From positions 62,001-126,000 of the forward strand of contig JBGGOQ010000003.1 in NCBI GenBank assembly GCA_041320695.1: DNA of 64,000 bases, given 5' to 3'. A model generated the notes under the pieces. It was not told where the DNA came from. It was given only the letters and a program-made list of their open reading frames with translations, and did not search any database. Source of the DNA: Caldicellulosiruptoraceae bacterium PP1. Its GTDB lineage: Bacteria; Bacillota; Thermoanaerobacteria; Caldicellulosiruptorales; Caldicellulosiruptoraceae. Position 1 is the stretch's first letter; every line of letters begins with the position of its first letter. Both the position numbers and the translations under genes were made by a program. Positions 9,907 through 18,483 of this stretch are shown one piece after another.

Positions 9907-9937
9907 TTATATTAATATTAAACTAAATTTATTAATA
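9907..9937 (-). promoter_or_regulatory. Candidate autoregulatory operator pair of the ArsR gene
   Basis: TTATATTAATAT (9907-9918) and a second TATTAATA palindrome (9930-9937), 20 bp apart as before the ABC operon. It lies 23 bases upstream of the regulator start. Confidence 0.45.
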
Positions 9938-9978
9938 TATTTCAAGATATTCTTTAATTAATTTTTGTATTAAATAAA

Positions 9979-10017
9979 AAAGACTACCAAAAAGGTAGTA
10001 ACCTTTTAGTAGTCTTT
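9979..10017 (-). terminator. Terminator of the tusA-dsrE genes
   Basis: Outer stem AAAGACTA / TAGTCTTT (9979-9986 with 10010-10017) with an additional inner pairing of CC and GG blocks, followed on the minus strand by TTTTTATTT. It lies 26 bases past the DsrE stop. Confidence 0.75.
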
Positions 10018-10043
10018 AAATTCTATAATTTATATGAAAATCA

Positions 10044-10520
10044 TCATATAAACAAATTAACCCCTGCTTCACTGGCCTCTCCTAAGTATGTTGCAACTCC
10101 ACCAATTTCAACACCATCAATAAGTTCTTCTTTTTTAATACCCATTACATCCATTGACATTGAGCATGCAATAAACTTAACACCTAATTCTTGAGCCTCT
10201 TTAAGCATCTGAGGTAATGAATTTACATTCTTTTTCTTCATCATATATTTCATTAATCTTGGGCCAATACCTAAAAAGTTAAGTTTTGATAAAGGTAGTT
10301 TGTCAACACCTTTTGGCATCATCATTCCAAACATCTTTTCCAAGAATGATTTTCCACCTGCTTTTTTCTTGGCATCTCTTAAAACATTTAATCCCCAAAA
10401 TGTAAAAAACATAGTTACTTCGTCACCCATAGCTGCTGCACCAGTTGCTATAACTAAAGATGCCATTACCTTGTCTAAATCATTGCTAAAAACAATAATG
10501 GTTTTTTTATCCTCTCTCAT
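10044..10520 (-). CDS. DsrE/DsrF/DrsH-like family protein
   Basis: 158 residues, all alpha/beta, with the N-terminal strand TIIVFSNDLDKVMASLVIATGAAAMGD and a mid-protein MMPKGVDKLPLSKLNFLGIGPRLM segment typical of the DsrE-like peroxiredoxin family. One conserved cysteine is present (IACSMSMDVMGI). Relatives carry persulfide sulfur together with TusA and rhodanese. Start ATG 10520 has AGGAGGTG 6-7 bases upstream, better than the upstream GTG. It lies 30 bases after tusA. Confidence 0.85.
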   Translation of the reverse strand: MREDKKTIIVFSNDLDKVMASLVIATGAAAMGDEVTMFFTFWGLNVLRDAKKKAGGKSFLEKMFGMMMPKGVDKLPLSKLNFLGIGPRLMKYMMKKKNVNSLPQMLKEAQELGVKFIACSMSMDVMGIKKEELIDGVEIGGVATYLGEASEAGVNLFI

Positions 10521-10550
10521 ATATAACACCTCCTCTCTGCACTATAATTC

Positions 10551-10775
10551 TTAAACCTTTTTTATTTTTGCTTTTATTATTCCATTTACTTCTTCAAGAG
10601 ATATTAATTCATTTTTTGTTTTTTTGCACCAGCTCTCAACATCTCTTTTAAAAGCCATATCAGTTACTTCAATTACAACTACATCTCCACTTTGTGCCTC
10701 TTTCATTTGTTTAAAAAGTTGTGTTATTGGACCTGGGCATTGTAAATATTTAGCATCAATAAAATATTCAGCCAT
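10551..10775 (-). CDS. TusA-family sulfurtransferase
   Basis: 74 residues with the family signature YLQCPGPITQL; Cys13 of the CPxP motif is the persulfide carrier. TusA proteins relay sulfane sulfur between sulfurtransferases. GGAGGTG precedes the ATG. Upstream (10836-10843) is a TACCCCTG half-site resembling one arm of the CsoR/CstR operator found before the neighbouring operon, so sulfur- or metal-responsive control is plausible. Confidence 0.9.
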   Translation of the reverse strand: MAEYFIDAKYLQCPGPITQLFKQMKEAQSGDVVVIEVTDMAFKRDVESWCKKTKNELISLEEVNGIIKAKIKKV

Positions 10776-10905
10776 TTTAAAAACACCTCCAAATATAATA
10801 AATTTATTTTGTCCAAAACTATTACATTAAAAAAATACCCCTGTTAAATAATTAAAAACCAATTTGTGATTGTTAATTATTTATCAATTCATAGCAAAAA
10901 AAGCC

Positions 10906-10935
10906 TTACTGCAAAAGTTATGGCTTTTGCAGTAA
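10906..10935 (-). terminator. Terminator of the Fe-S protein/csoR operon
   Basis: Perfect 12-bp stem TTACTGCAAAAG / CTTTTGCAGTAA with a 6-nt loop, then GGCTTTTTTTGC on the minus strand, directly after the csoR stop. Confidence 0.88.
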
Positions 10936-10937
10936 AT

Positions 10938-11198
10938 TTATGTTAAAAATTTAATCAATGTATTTATTATTTTATTTATCTCCTCTTTTGAGATATTCTC
11001 TTTTTCAAAGCATGTTGATGCATGGCTATCAATTAATAAAAACCCAACCTTTTCTATTGATTTTTTTATTGCTGAAATCTGAAGCATAACTTTCTCACAA
11101 TCTACATCATCTTCTACCATTTTTAATATTCCTTCAACATGCCCTTTTATTGTTTTAAGCCTCATAATCACATCTTCTTTTTGATTATTATGAAGCAT
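10938..11198 (-). CDS. CsoR/CstR-family (DUF156) transcriptional repressor
   Basis: 86 residues, all helical, with RLKTIKGHVEGILKMVEDD and a Cys34-His59-Cys63 triad. The spacing matches the Cu(I) ligands of CsoR; CstR persulfide sensors keep the two cysteines but usually not the histidine. The gene neighbours (TusA, DsrE, rhodanese-like chemistry) argue for persulfide sensing, the triad for copper, so the inducer is undecided. One base separates it from the Fe-S protein gene. The palindrome at 11429-11444 is the likely operator. Confidence 0.85.
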   Translation of the reverse strand: MLHNNQKEDVIMRLKTIKGHVEGILKMVEDDVDCEKVMLQISAIKKSIEKVGFLLIDSHASTCFEKENISKEEINKIINTLIKFLT

Positions 11199-11199
11199 A

Positions 11200-11406
11200 T
11201 TACTTCTCCTCTTTCATAGAAACTGCACCATGAGGACAATATGCTGTACAAACACCACAGCCTGTACATTTTGATTCATCAATGTCAATCTTTACATTAA
11301 AAAATCCTTGCCTTTCAATTTTAAAAGCACCAAACTTACATGATCTTGCAGCAGGGCAAAATGGTGATGAATCACAAACGTTTTTATCAAGTTTTGCCTT
11401 TCTCAT
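11200..11406 (-). CDS. Small 4Fe-4S protein with atypical N-terminal cysteines
   Basis: 68 residues. A normal cluster motif CTGCGVCTAYCP lies in the C-terminal half; the N-terminal half has VCDSSPFCPAARSCKFGAF with unusual spacing, which could supply a second cluster together with later cysteines. Relatives occur beside CstR/TusA/rhodanese genes. Start ATG 11406 is 6 bases from GGGAGG; an upstream TTG is too close. First gene of an operon with csoR. Confidence 0.82.
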   Translation of the reverse strand: MRKAKLDKNVCDSSPFCPAARSCKFGAFKIERQGFFNVKIDIDESKCTGCGVCTAYCPHGAVSMKEEK

Positions 11407-11428
11407 TTTCAACCTCCCGTTAAATTAT

Positions 11429-11444
11429 CCCCATACCTATGGGG
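11429..11444 (-). promoter_or_regulatory. Probable CsoR/CstR operator
   Basis: Inverted repeat CCCCATA-CC-TATGGGG just upstream of the Fe-S/csoR operon. G/C tracts flanked by TA in a low-GC genome are the hallmark of CsoR-family operators. A single related half-site occurs before tusA. Confidence 0.65.
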
Positions 11445-11499
11445 TGTATCCATATAATATTATATTCGTTTCTTTTAAAATTTTCAATATTTTTTTAAA

Positions 11500-11755
11500 T
11501 AAAAAATTATGATGTTTGTGTAAATTAACCGCAACAGAAAGAGAAAATATTGAAGCAATAGCCATCAACTGTGTATTATATTAGTTAAAAAGACAAAAAC
11601 ATACATAGGAGGATAGACTTTGGCTCACAAAAATAATGTCACTATGTAGAGAATTAAATATTTATTTTATTAAAAATTTATAAAACTTGGTAAAATTAAA
11701 AGAAATTTAGCGGAAAATAAAGCTAATTTTTACTATAATTATTTGATAAAATTGT
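11500..11755. other. Intergenic stretch without a recognised gene
   Basis: AT-rich, with only short broken frames on both strands. A GGAGG at 11610 is followed by a nine-codon frame, too short to call. No repeat, tRNA or clear transposase relic seen. Confidence 0.4.
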
Positions 11756-11799
11756 AAAAGCCCACACCCCTTTATTTTAATGGGTTGCAGGCTTTTTTT
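11756..11799 (+). terminator. Imperfect hairpin with T tail, possible orphan terminator
   Basis: Outer stem AAAAGCC / GGCTTTT with an inner ACCC/GGGT helix and one mismatch, then TTTTTT on the plus strand. No intact plus gene precedes it; it may also end the P-ATPase transcript on the other strand. Confidence 0.4.
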
Positions 11800-11911
11800 A
11801 TTCTTTTTGCTGCAAAAGTTAGGTTAATGCCCTATTAAGAATGCTACTTTAGGATAAAAAGTGTTAAGCAGAAGGCTGCGAGTGACTTTTTGATTGACAT
11901 TACTTTTTGAA

Positions 11912-14569
11912 TTACTTGTTGTAAAAGTGACGTGTAAAAAACTTTACAACTTCCACAATAGGTATTATTGAAATTGAAGCCAAAATTATAATTGTCCACT
12001 GTGAAATATTAAGGTATTCCAGCTTAAATAGCTCCCTTAACGCAGGAATTAATAGTACTGCAACCTGAAGCAATATCGAAGCTATAAAAGCAAGATTTAA
12101 ATATTTGTTTGAAAATACACCCATTTTGAATAACGAGTTATTGTTTGAACGTGCATTGTATGCATGTGTAAGCTGTATTAAGCTTAGTGTCATGAAAGTC
12201 ATGGTAATTGCAATTTTATGGTTATATAGTTTTTGTCCAATAAAGAATACCAGCAATGTTATCAATCCTTTTAAAATGCCCTGATAGATAATCGAAAAGC
12301 CAAGACCTCCAGCAAAAATATTTTCAGAAGATTTTTCAGACTTTCTCTTCATTACATCGATTTCTGCTTTTTCCATGCCAAGTGCCAAAGCAGGAAAAGT
12401 GTCTGTCACAAGATTTACCCACAGTATATGAATTGGATACAATACTATCCAGTTTAAAAGTGTCGCAATGAATAATGTTACAACTTCTCCAATGTTTGAA
12501 GAAAGCAAAAACTGTATAGTTTTTCGAATATTATCATAAATCTTTCTTCCTTCCTCAACAGCTGCAATAATTGTAGCAAAGTTATCATCTGCTAAAATAA
12601 CATCAGATACATTTTTTGTCACATCGGTTCCGGTTATGCCCATACCAATTCCAATGTCGGCAGCTTTCAGAGCAGGTGCATCATTAACTCCATCACCTGT
12701 CATAGCAACTATTTTGTTGTGACTTCTCCAAGCGTCTACAATTCTTAATTTGTGCTCAGGAGAGACTCTTGCATATACCCTTACTTCTTTTACTTTTTCC
12801 TTTAGTTGCTGGTCTTCTAATTTGTCAATTTCGGTACCTGTCATAACTTGCGAAAGTTCATCTTTGTTGGTATCAATTATTTTTAATTCCTTAGCAATTG
12901 CGATTGCTGTGTCTTTATGGTCTCCTGTTATCATCACAGGTGTTATCCCTGCTTGGTAACAAACATCAACAGCTTTATAAGCTTCTTTTCTTGGAGGGTC
13001 AATCATTCCAATAAGTCCTATAAAGATGAGGCTGTCTTCAATAGCATTTTTATTGTCTAATTGGTTTTTATCAATTTCTTTATAGGCAAAAGCTAAAACT
13101 CTAAGTGCATTGGAAGACATTTCTTTGTTTGCTTGGAGAATTTTTTCAACCATATTTTCATCAAGAGGAAGGATATCATCGTTTATCATTATAAACTTGC
13201 ATTTATTGATTATCACGTCCAAAGCACCTTTTGAAAAAACCTGAAATTTTTGGCCATTTTTGTTTGTATGCACTGTTGTCATCATTTTCCTGACAGAATC
13301 AAAAGGTACTTCATCTATTCTCTTATAAACCTTTTCAATTACGTTCTTATTAAATCCTTTCTCGTATGCAAATTTTGCCAAGGCAATTTCTGTAGGATCA
13401 CCTATAAACTGAGGATTTTTGTTAACTAAATTTAATTTAACGTCATTACAAAGTGCCATTATCTGAAGTAAAGTTTTTGATGAATTATCTTCATTTTTAA
13501 GAGTATTGTTTAAATTAGCGTTACAATAAACTTTTACAACATTCATCTTGTTTTGAGTAAGTGTCCCAGTTTTATCTGAACAAATAATTTCAACTCTTCC
13601 TATTGTTTCTATCGAAGATAGTCTTCTTATTATGGCGTTTCGTTTTGCCATTCTTTGAACACCAATTGCTAAAACAATCGTAACAACTGCAGGAAGTCCC
13701 TCTGGGATTACAGCAACAGACAATGAAACAGCAGTCAAAAACATCTCAAATACATCTCGACGGTAAAAAAGCCCTGTTACAAACACAATAAATGCAATTG
13801 CCAGAATCCCAATAGTAAGATATTTACCTATTTCTTCCAATTTTTCGTGAAGAGGAGTTTTGGTAGTAATTGCAGATTGAAGGTTAACAAAGTTTGCTAT
13901 TTTTCCTATCTCTGTTTTCATGCCTGTTGAAACAACTACACCTTTTGCTCGGCCATATGTTACAATTGTTCCCATGAAAGCCATATTTGTTCTTTCTGCA
14001 AGAGGGATTAATTCCTCAAGCTTATTATTTGTATCTTTTTCAACAGGAACTGATTCTCCAGTTAGAGCCGACTCATCAATTTTAAGGTTGAAGCTTTCAA
14101 TTAGTCTCAAGTCTGCCGGAACAATATCGCCTGCTTCAATCTCGATTATATCACCAACTACTATTTCATCTGTTTTAACATGTAATATGCGTCCATCTCT
14201 ATAAACTTTTGCATATGGCATATTAAGTTTTTTTAATGCAGCAATGGCTTTTTCAGCTTTTATCTCTTGGGCTACTCCAAAAATTGCGTTGATGATTAAA
14301 ACTGCTAAGATGATTGCAGCATCTGCTACTTCTCTGAGAAGAATTGAGATTATGGCAGCAACCAATAGTACAAGTACCATAACATTTTTAAATTGTTCGC
14401 CAAAAAGTACTAATAAGGATTTCTTTCTTCCTTGTTCAATTATATTTTTTCCATTTACCTTGATTCTTTCTTCTGCTTCTTCTAAGGAAAGTCCATAAAA
14501 ACTGGTTTTTAAATCTTCTAAAACATTCTCTACATTTTTTGAATGAAAATTATTAATATTTTGTTTCAA
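11912..14569 (-). CDS. P-type cation ATPase, PacL/SERCA type (Ca2+ or Mn2+ export)
   Basis: 885 residues with all type-II P-ATPase parts: N-terminal cation domain, actuator motif TGES, M4 motif PEGLPAVVT, phosphorylation motif ICSDKTGTLTQNK, hinge TGDGVNDAPALKAADIG and M6 motif NLVTDTFPALALGME. The M4/M6 residues match Ca2+-type pumps, some of which also move Mn2+. A yybP-ykoY-like leader lies upstream on the same strand; that class senses Mn2+ and is known before P-ATPases, so Mn2+ export is a real alternative. The start is TTG, 9 bases from AGGAGG. Confidence 0.9.
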   Translation of the reverse strand: MKQNINNFHSKNVENVLEDLKTSFYGLSLEEAEERIKVNGKNIIEQGRKKSLLVLFGEQFKNVMVLVLLVAAIISILLREVADAAIILAVLIINAIFGVAQEIKAEKAIAALKKLNMPYAKVYRDGRILHVKTDEIVVGDIIEIEAGDIVPADLRLIESFNLKIDESALTGESVPVEKDTNNKLEELIPLAERTNMAFMGTIVTYGRAKGVVVSTGMKTEIGKIANFVNLQSAITTKTPLHEKLEEIGKYLTIGILAIAFIVFVTGLFYRRDVFEMFLTAVSLSVAVIPEGLPAVVTIVLAIGVQRMAKRNAIIRRLSSIETIGRVEIICSDKTGTLTQNKMNVVKVYCNANLNNTLKNEDNSSKTLLQIMALCNDVKLNLVNKNPQFIGDPTEIALAKFAYEKGFNKNVIEKVYKRIDEVPFDSVRKMMTTVHTNKNGQKFQVFSKGALDVIINKCKFIMINDDILPLDENMVEKILQANKEMSSNALRVLAFAYKEIDKNQLDNKNAIEDSLIFIGLIGMIDPPRKEAYKAVDVCYQAGITPVMITGDHKDTAIAIAKELKIIDTNKDELSQVMTGTEIDKLEDQQLKEKVKEVRVYARVSPEHKLRIVDAWRSHNKIVAMTGDGVNDAPALKAADIGIGMGITGTDVTKNVSDVILADDNFATIIAAVEEGRKIYDNIRKTIQFLLSSNIGEVVTLFIATLLNWIVLYPIHILWVNLVTDTFPALALGMEKAEIDVMKRKSEKSSENIFAGGLGFSIIYQGILKGLITLLVFFIGQKLYNHKIAITMTFMTLSLIQLTHAYNARSNNNSLFKMGVFSNKYLNLAFIASILLQVAVLLIPALRELFKLEYLNISQWTIIILASISIIPIVEVVKFFTRHFYNK

Positions 14570-14982
14570 CTTTTAATTCCTCCTTTTTAAGTATTATTTT
14601 TAGCCTTTTGCAAAAACGCTCAAAATGTTTATAAAAATAACTCTAAATTCATTCAATCTCTCTTGAAAAATGCATCCAAAAATAATCCTAACATGAATTC
14701 CGATAAAATTTATTCCATTGTCTATTCTTCTTTACCTAAAATAGCTTCTGTACCTTTATTGGATACTATTTTGTATCAATCTTCTTTTCCTATCTTCTAC
14801 TTATATTACATTTTTCATTCATCTATTTCCTATTATTTATAAAATTTTATTGTATCTAATTCCCATTATCCCATCTTATTTCTATTCACTTCACTCCTTT
14901 TGCAAACGACTAAGGTATTATTTTAAAAAATTCAATATTTCAGATACTATTATAAGGTTACTAAATATTTTTAAAGTCAAAT
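14570..14982 (-). other. Long leader between riboswitch and ATPase start
   Basis: About 410 bases without a credible gene. The 11-mer CCTTTTGCAAA occurs twice (14604-14614 and 14896-14906) as a direct repeat 292 bases apart. This may mark a small inserted element or a duplication in the leader. Apart from that I see no structure. Confidence 0.4.
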
Positions 14983-15029
14983 AAAAAAGACTTTTAACAT
15001 GTGATTATATACCACATGTTAAAAGTCTT
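14983..15029 (-). terminator. Riboswitch expression-platform terminator
   Basis: Perfect 17-bp stem AAGACTTTTAACATGTG / CACATGTTAAAAGTCTT with a 9-nt loop, then TTTTTATTT on the minus strand. It directly follows the aptamer-like region, as in terminator-controlled yybP-ykoY leaders. Confidence 0.85.
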
Positions 15030-15130
15030 GCACACCCTATTTAGGAGGACCTTATCCCCAGAGAAAGATTTTAAAAATATCTTTCTCGCGAATGTTGAGG
15101 ACAAGTCATTTGGTGCTACTCCCTTTTAAC
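15030..15130 (-). promoter_or_regulatory. yybP-ykoY (Mn2+) riboswitch-like aptamer
   Basis: On the minus strand the region opens with AAAAGGGAGTAGCACC, close to the conserved GGGGAGTAG of this class. Next come TCCTCAACATT, a GAGAAAGAT / ATCTTTCTC helix (15079-15087 with 15061-15069) ending in CTGGGGA, and a closing GGTGTGC that pairs with GCACC. It is followed by the long terminator. The downstream minus-strand gene is a P-type ATPase, a known target type for Mn2+ riboswitches. The class call is by eye; a covariance-model scan would settle it. Confidence 0.7.
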
Positions 15131-15320
15131 ATAAATGAAAAACTATTTTAAGTTTTTTAATCAAAGCCTATTTAATATTATACAGAACAACTTACATCTT
15201 TTCAATACCATAATTATTCACAAGTTTTTATAATAAAAAAATAATACTAACATAACATTTTTAGTAAATATTCGTTATAATTAGATGTGAAAATATTCAT
15301 TTGTTAGGAGGTAAAAATTA

Positions 15321-16460
15321 ATGAAGAGGTTTTTTAAAGTTATATCAATTGTATTAATTTTAGCATTTTGCTTATCTTCAATTTCATTTGCTCAATCACA
15401 ACTTATTACTGATACCAAGGAGATTGAGGGTAAAACCTATGTTGAGATTAATAACTTAAGTCAAATTCTTGAATTTAATTACACAAAAAATGAAAATGGT
15501 ATTGTGGTTTCCTCAAAAACACTTTCTGTAAAAGAGATAATTGATAAGGTTAATAAATCTGTAGTAGCTATAATTGGTGATAGTAAAAAGATTAAAGCTG
15601 ATGATTTCTATTATAGTAAAATTCCAGCAGGTCTTATGCATGGCTCTGGTGTTGTAATTGATAAAAATGGACTTATTCTTACAAATAACCATGTTGTTGA
15701 GGATATGAAAGAGCCATATGTAATCTTTTATGATGCAAAAGCATATAAAGGAACAGTCCTTTATAGGAATAAAGACATCGACCTCGCTATTGTAAAGGTT
15801 AATAGATCAAACTTAACACCTATTGAAATTGAAGACCCAAAAAATATAGATGTTGGTGATGATGTTCTTGCAATTGGGACTCCTTTATCTATTGCTTGGA
15901 GAAATAGCGTATCAAAAGGTATTATAAGTGGGCTTAATAGGCCGGTTGATGAGACATATACCTATATCCAAACAGATGCAAGTATAAACCCTGGAAATAG
16001 TGGGGGACCACTTGTTAATATGCAAGGAAAACTGGTTGGTATAAATACACTTGGTATTGCCTATTGGCAAGGTATTAATTTTGCAATCCCAGCTGAAAAT
16101 GTTTTGTACTTTATTGATCATTTTAAGAAATATGGCAAACTAAAAAGATGCTATTTGGGTTTAGAATTTGAAGATAGTTGGCTATCTTATGTCGGACTTC
16201 CTTCCACTCTTGGATTAAAAATTGTTGATGTGAAATCTGATAGCCCATTAAAAGGATTTGTACAAGAAAATGATATCTTAATATCTATAAATAATATCTC
16301 AATAAATTCAGTTGCAGAATATAATGAAACATTAAAGAAGTTTTTACCTGGTGATAAGGTTTTGGTAAAAATCAAAAGGCAAGATAAGACACAAGATAAA
16401 ATACAAGATAAGATATTAGAAAAAACAGTAACACTTAAAGAATATCAAGAAAGCAAATAA
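15321..16460 (+). CDS. Secreted HtrA/DegP-like serine protease with PDZ domain
   Basis: 379 residues. The signal peptide ends near ISFAQS. A short segment (about 30-55, KTYVEINNLSQIL) resembles copper-amine-oxidase-N/cell-wall modules. The trypsin-like domain has His in TNNHVV, Asp in DIDLAIVKV and Ser in NPGNSGGPLV. The C-terminal PDZ domain (about 280-370) ends in a lysine-rich tail with a short QDK repeat. Role: quality control outside the membrane. TATAAT at 15276-15281 and GGAGG before the ATG support the start. The next gene follows after 12-21 bases and is probably co-expressed. Confidence 0.9.
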   Translation: MKRFFKVISIVLILAFCLSSISFAQSQLITDTKEIEGKTYVEINNLSQILEFNYTKNENGIVVSSKTLSVKEIIDKVNKSVVAIIGDSKKIKADDFYYSKIPAGLMHGSGVVIDKNGLILTNNHVVEDMKEPYVIFYDAKAYKGTVLYRNKDIDLAIVKVNRSNLTPIEIEDPKNIDVGDDVLAIGTPLSIAWRNSVSKGIISGLNRPVDETYTYIQTDASINPGNSGGPLVNMQGKLVGINTLGIAYWQGINFAIPAENVLYFIDHFKKYGKLKRCYLGLEFEDSWLSYVGLPSTLGLKIVDVKSDSPLKGFVQENDILISINNISINSVAEYNETLKKFLPGDKVLVKIKRQDKTQDKIQDKILEKTVTLKEYQESK

Positions 16461-16481
16461 TATGGTAAGGAGATGAGATAT

Positions 16482-18344
16482 ATGAAAAAAAGAGTATTAT
16501 CATTATTTATAATATTTGTTGTTTTATTTTCCTTTGCAGCATCATTTGCACAGGATGATGACGGTGTAATTGATTTTTACTCTGTATTTTCAAAAGATGA
16601 TGTAAATAAAAATAAGGTTGGTAACAGTGTATATAACTGGTCAATATACATGCCTCAAGATGCTTATATAAATAAAGATCCAAAAGGCACATATTTTTCT
16701 ATGAGCAGCAATAGTTATAAAGCTAACATTTCAATTGATTCAATATTAAATACATTTAATTATTCTTCATTAGATGAAATAATTCTCTATGGCAAAGATT
16801 TATTAAGTGGGTACTATGGTTCAAATAAACTATATTCACTTATTAAAGGAAAGGATAAATTAAATCAACAGTATATTGAGACAACTAATGTATATACAGA
16901 TTCTTTTTATGTATATGTTGATGAAGAAGAAAGCACAGGACAATTTACTTTAACAAGAATATATTTAAGTACTAATAAAAAGTATAACTATATATATAGG
17001 GTTATGATTAATATGGATTTAAAATTCTATAGAGAACATCCAAATCTTCTTTATAAAATCGCAGATTCTTTTGAAATGAATTTTGATTCTAAAAATCCAA
17101 ATATCAAAGATTTAGCTGATAATGTTACAAATTGGAGAGTTCAGAAGAATACAAGTTATGGTTGGCAGATTGACCTTCCACCTTATTGGCGAACTACTGA
17201 TATGTATAATTTTGAATATAATTCATCTACACAATCATTTGCTCCATTATATAGCGATGAAGAAATGGGTAAGACTGATACTTCAATAAATAACGAAGCA
17301 AAGGATTCAGTTGCTATTCAACCACAACAAATAATGAATGTTTTGGATGAATACCTTACTGTATCAGTTATTTCAACAAATAAAGGTAATTTTGATTCAT
17401 GGCTTGAAAGTGAAAAAGAAAGTTATAAAAAATATAATTCATTACTATATAAAGTTGAAAAGATAAGTGATTTTAATATTGCAAATTCAACAAGTAAGCT
17501 TATAGAAGCCACAATTCAGCAAAGTGCAAATAAGAAATTTGTAGAAAAAAGGTTATTAGTTGAATCAAATAATACAAAATACCTTGTAAGGCTTTATGTA
17601 CTCAAATCAAAATATGATAAAAATAAAGCACAATATGAAAGGATTTTATCCTCATTTAAACCAATAAATCAAAAAAGTAAATATTTAGGAACAATTATAT
17701 GGCCTGGAGATTTAAGTATTAAAAATACAACACAAAAGATAAAATTCAAAAAATACCCATTTGAAATGCAGCTTTCTAAGGATTGGAGAACAAATCAATA
17801 TTATTATGGTGGTATGGGGTATTATTATGAATTTAAACAATTTGTAGATTACTCTGTATCAGATTTTGAAAATTTAACATTATATAATGTAAACAATACA
17901 ACACTTAATATAAGCTGCTTTTTAAGTATGGATTCATTTGAAAATAGAATCAAAAATTATTTACAACCATTGACTGAAGATAATAACTATAAAAATAAAT
18001 TGATTGATATAACAGTTGAAAAATTCTCAACAAGAGGATTAAATATGTACAAAGTATCCACAAGATATAATATTAAAAAGGTTCAAGAGGTAGCTTCAGA
18101 AAATATGCAAAGAGATTTTGACTTTAATGCATTATTCAATAGAACTCAATATTTTATAGGTACAGGCAAATACTTCTATACAATAGATCTAAATGCACCA
18201 GTTATGTATTGGACCAATTCATTAGAAAGCGAATTTGATAAGGCATTTAAGAGTATTAATATTGAGAACATTGTAGATTTGTCAAAGGTAAATATCAAAT
18301 GGGTAAAAGATAATATATCAAATTACCAAAAGAAGGATAAATAA
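16482..18344 (+). CDS. Large secreted protein of unknown function with repeated domain
   Basis: 620 residues with a clear signal peptide (SFAASFAQDD). Three segments look like diverged copies of one domain: VYNWSIYMPQDAYI (about 50), TNWRVQKNTSYGWQIDLPPYW (about 220) and KIKFKKYPFEMQLSKDWR (about 420). Each ends in a sentence-like SFKPIN/SFEMNF/AFKSIN element, reminiscent of PsbP/DUF1795-like folds. ATG 16482 is 9 bases from AAGGAG; the ATG at 16473 is only bases from it. Probably a substrate, partner or client of the adjacent HtrA protease (inference). Confidence 0.7.
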   Translation: MKKRVLSLFIIFVVLFSFAASFAQDDDGVIDFYSVFSKDDVNKNKVGNSVYNWSIYMPQDAYINKDPKGTYFSMSSNSYKANISIDSILNTFNYSSLDEIILYGKDLLSGYYGSNKLYSLIKGKDKLNQQYIETTNVYTDSFYVYVDEEESTGQFTLTRIYLSTNKKYNYIYRVMINMDLKFYREHPNLLYKIADSFEMNFDSKNPNIKDLADNVTNWRVQKNTSYGWQIDLPPYWRTTDMYNFEYNSSTQSFAPLYSDEEMGKTDTSINNEAKDSVAIQPQQIMNVLDEYLTVSVISTNKGNFDSWLESEKESYKKYNSLLYKVEKISDFNIANSTSKLIEATIQQSANKKFVEKRLLVESNNTKYLVRLYVLKSKYDKNKAQYERILSSFKPINQKSKYLGTIIWPGDLSIKNTTQKIKFKKYPFEMQLSKDWRTNQYYYGGMGYYYEFKQFVDYSVSDFENLTLYNVNNTTLNISCFLSMDSFENRIKNYLQPLTEDNNYKNKLIDITVEKFSTRGLNMYKVSTRYNIKKVQEVASENMQRDFDFNALFNRTQYFIGTGKYFYTIDLNAPVMYWTNSLESEFDKAFKSINIENIVDLSKVNIKWVKDNISNYQKKDK

Positions 18345-18451
18345 GATTTTTAAGTTAACTTAAAGAGGCTAACCCAAAACATATTATTCTTTTATATTTC
18401 GTGCTTTATATAGTAGATAAATACTAAATACTGAAAATATGTAAAACAAAA

Positions 18452-18483
18452 GAGGGTGTTCAATTATCTTTTGAGACACCCTC
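18452..18483 (-). terminator. Terminator overlapping the end of the HPrK-like stub
   Basis: Stem GAGGGTGT / ACACCCTC with a 16-nt loop, then TCTTTTGTTTT on the minus strand. The stop of the short upstream gene falls inside the hairpin. GGGTGTCTC-type ends also occur in some insertion sequences, so it might be an IS-end scar. Confidence 0.65.
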
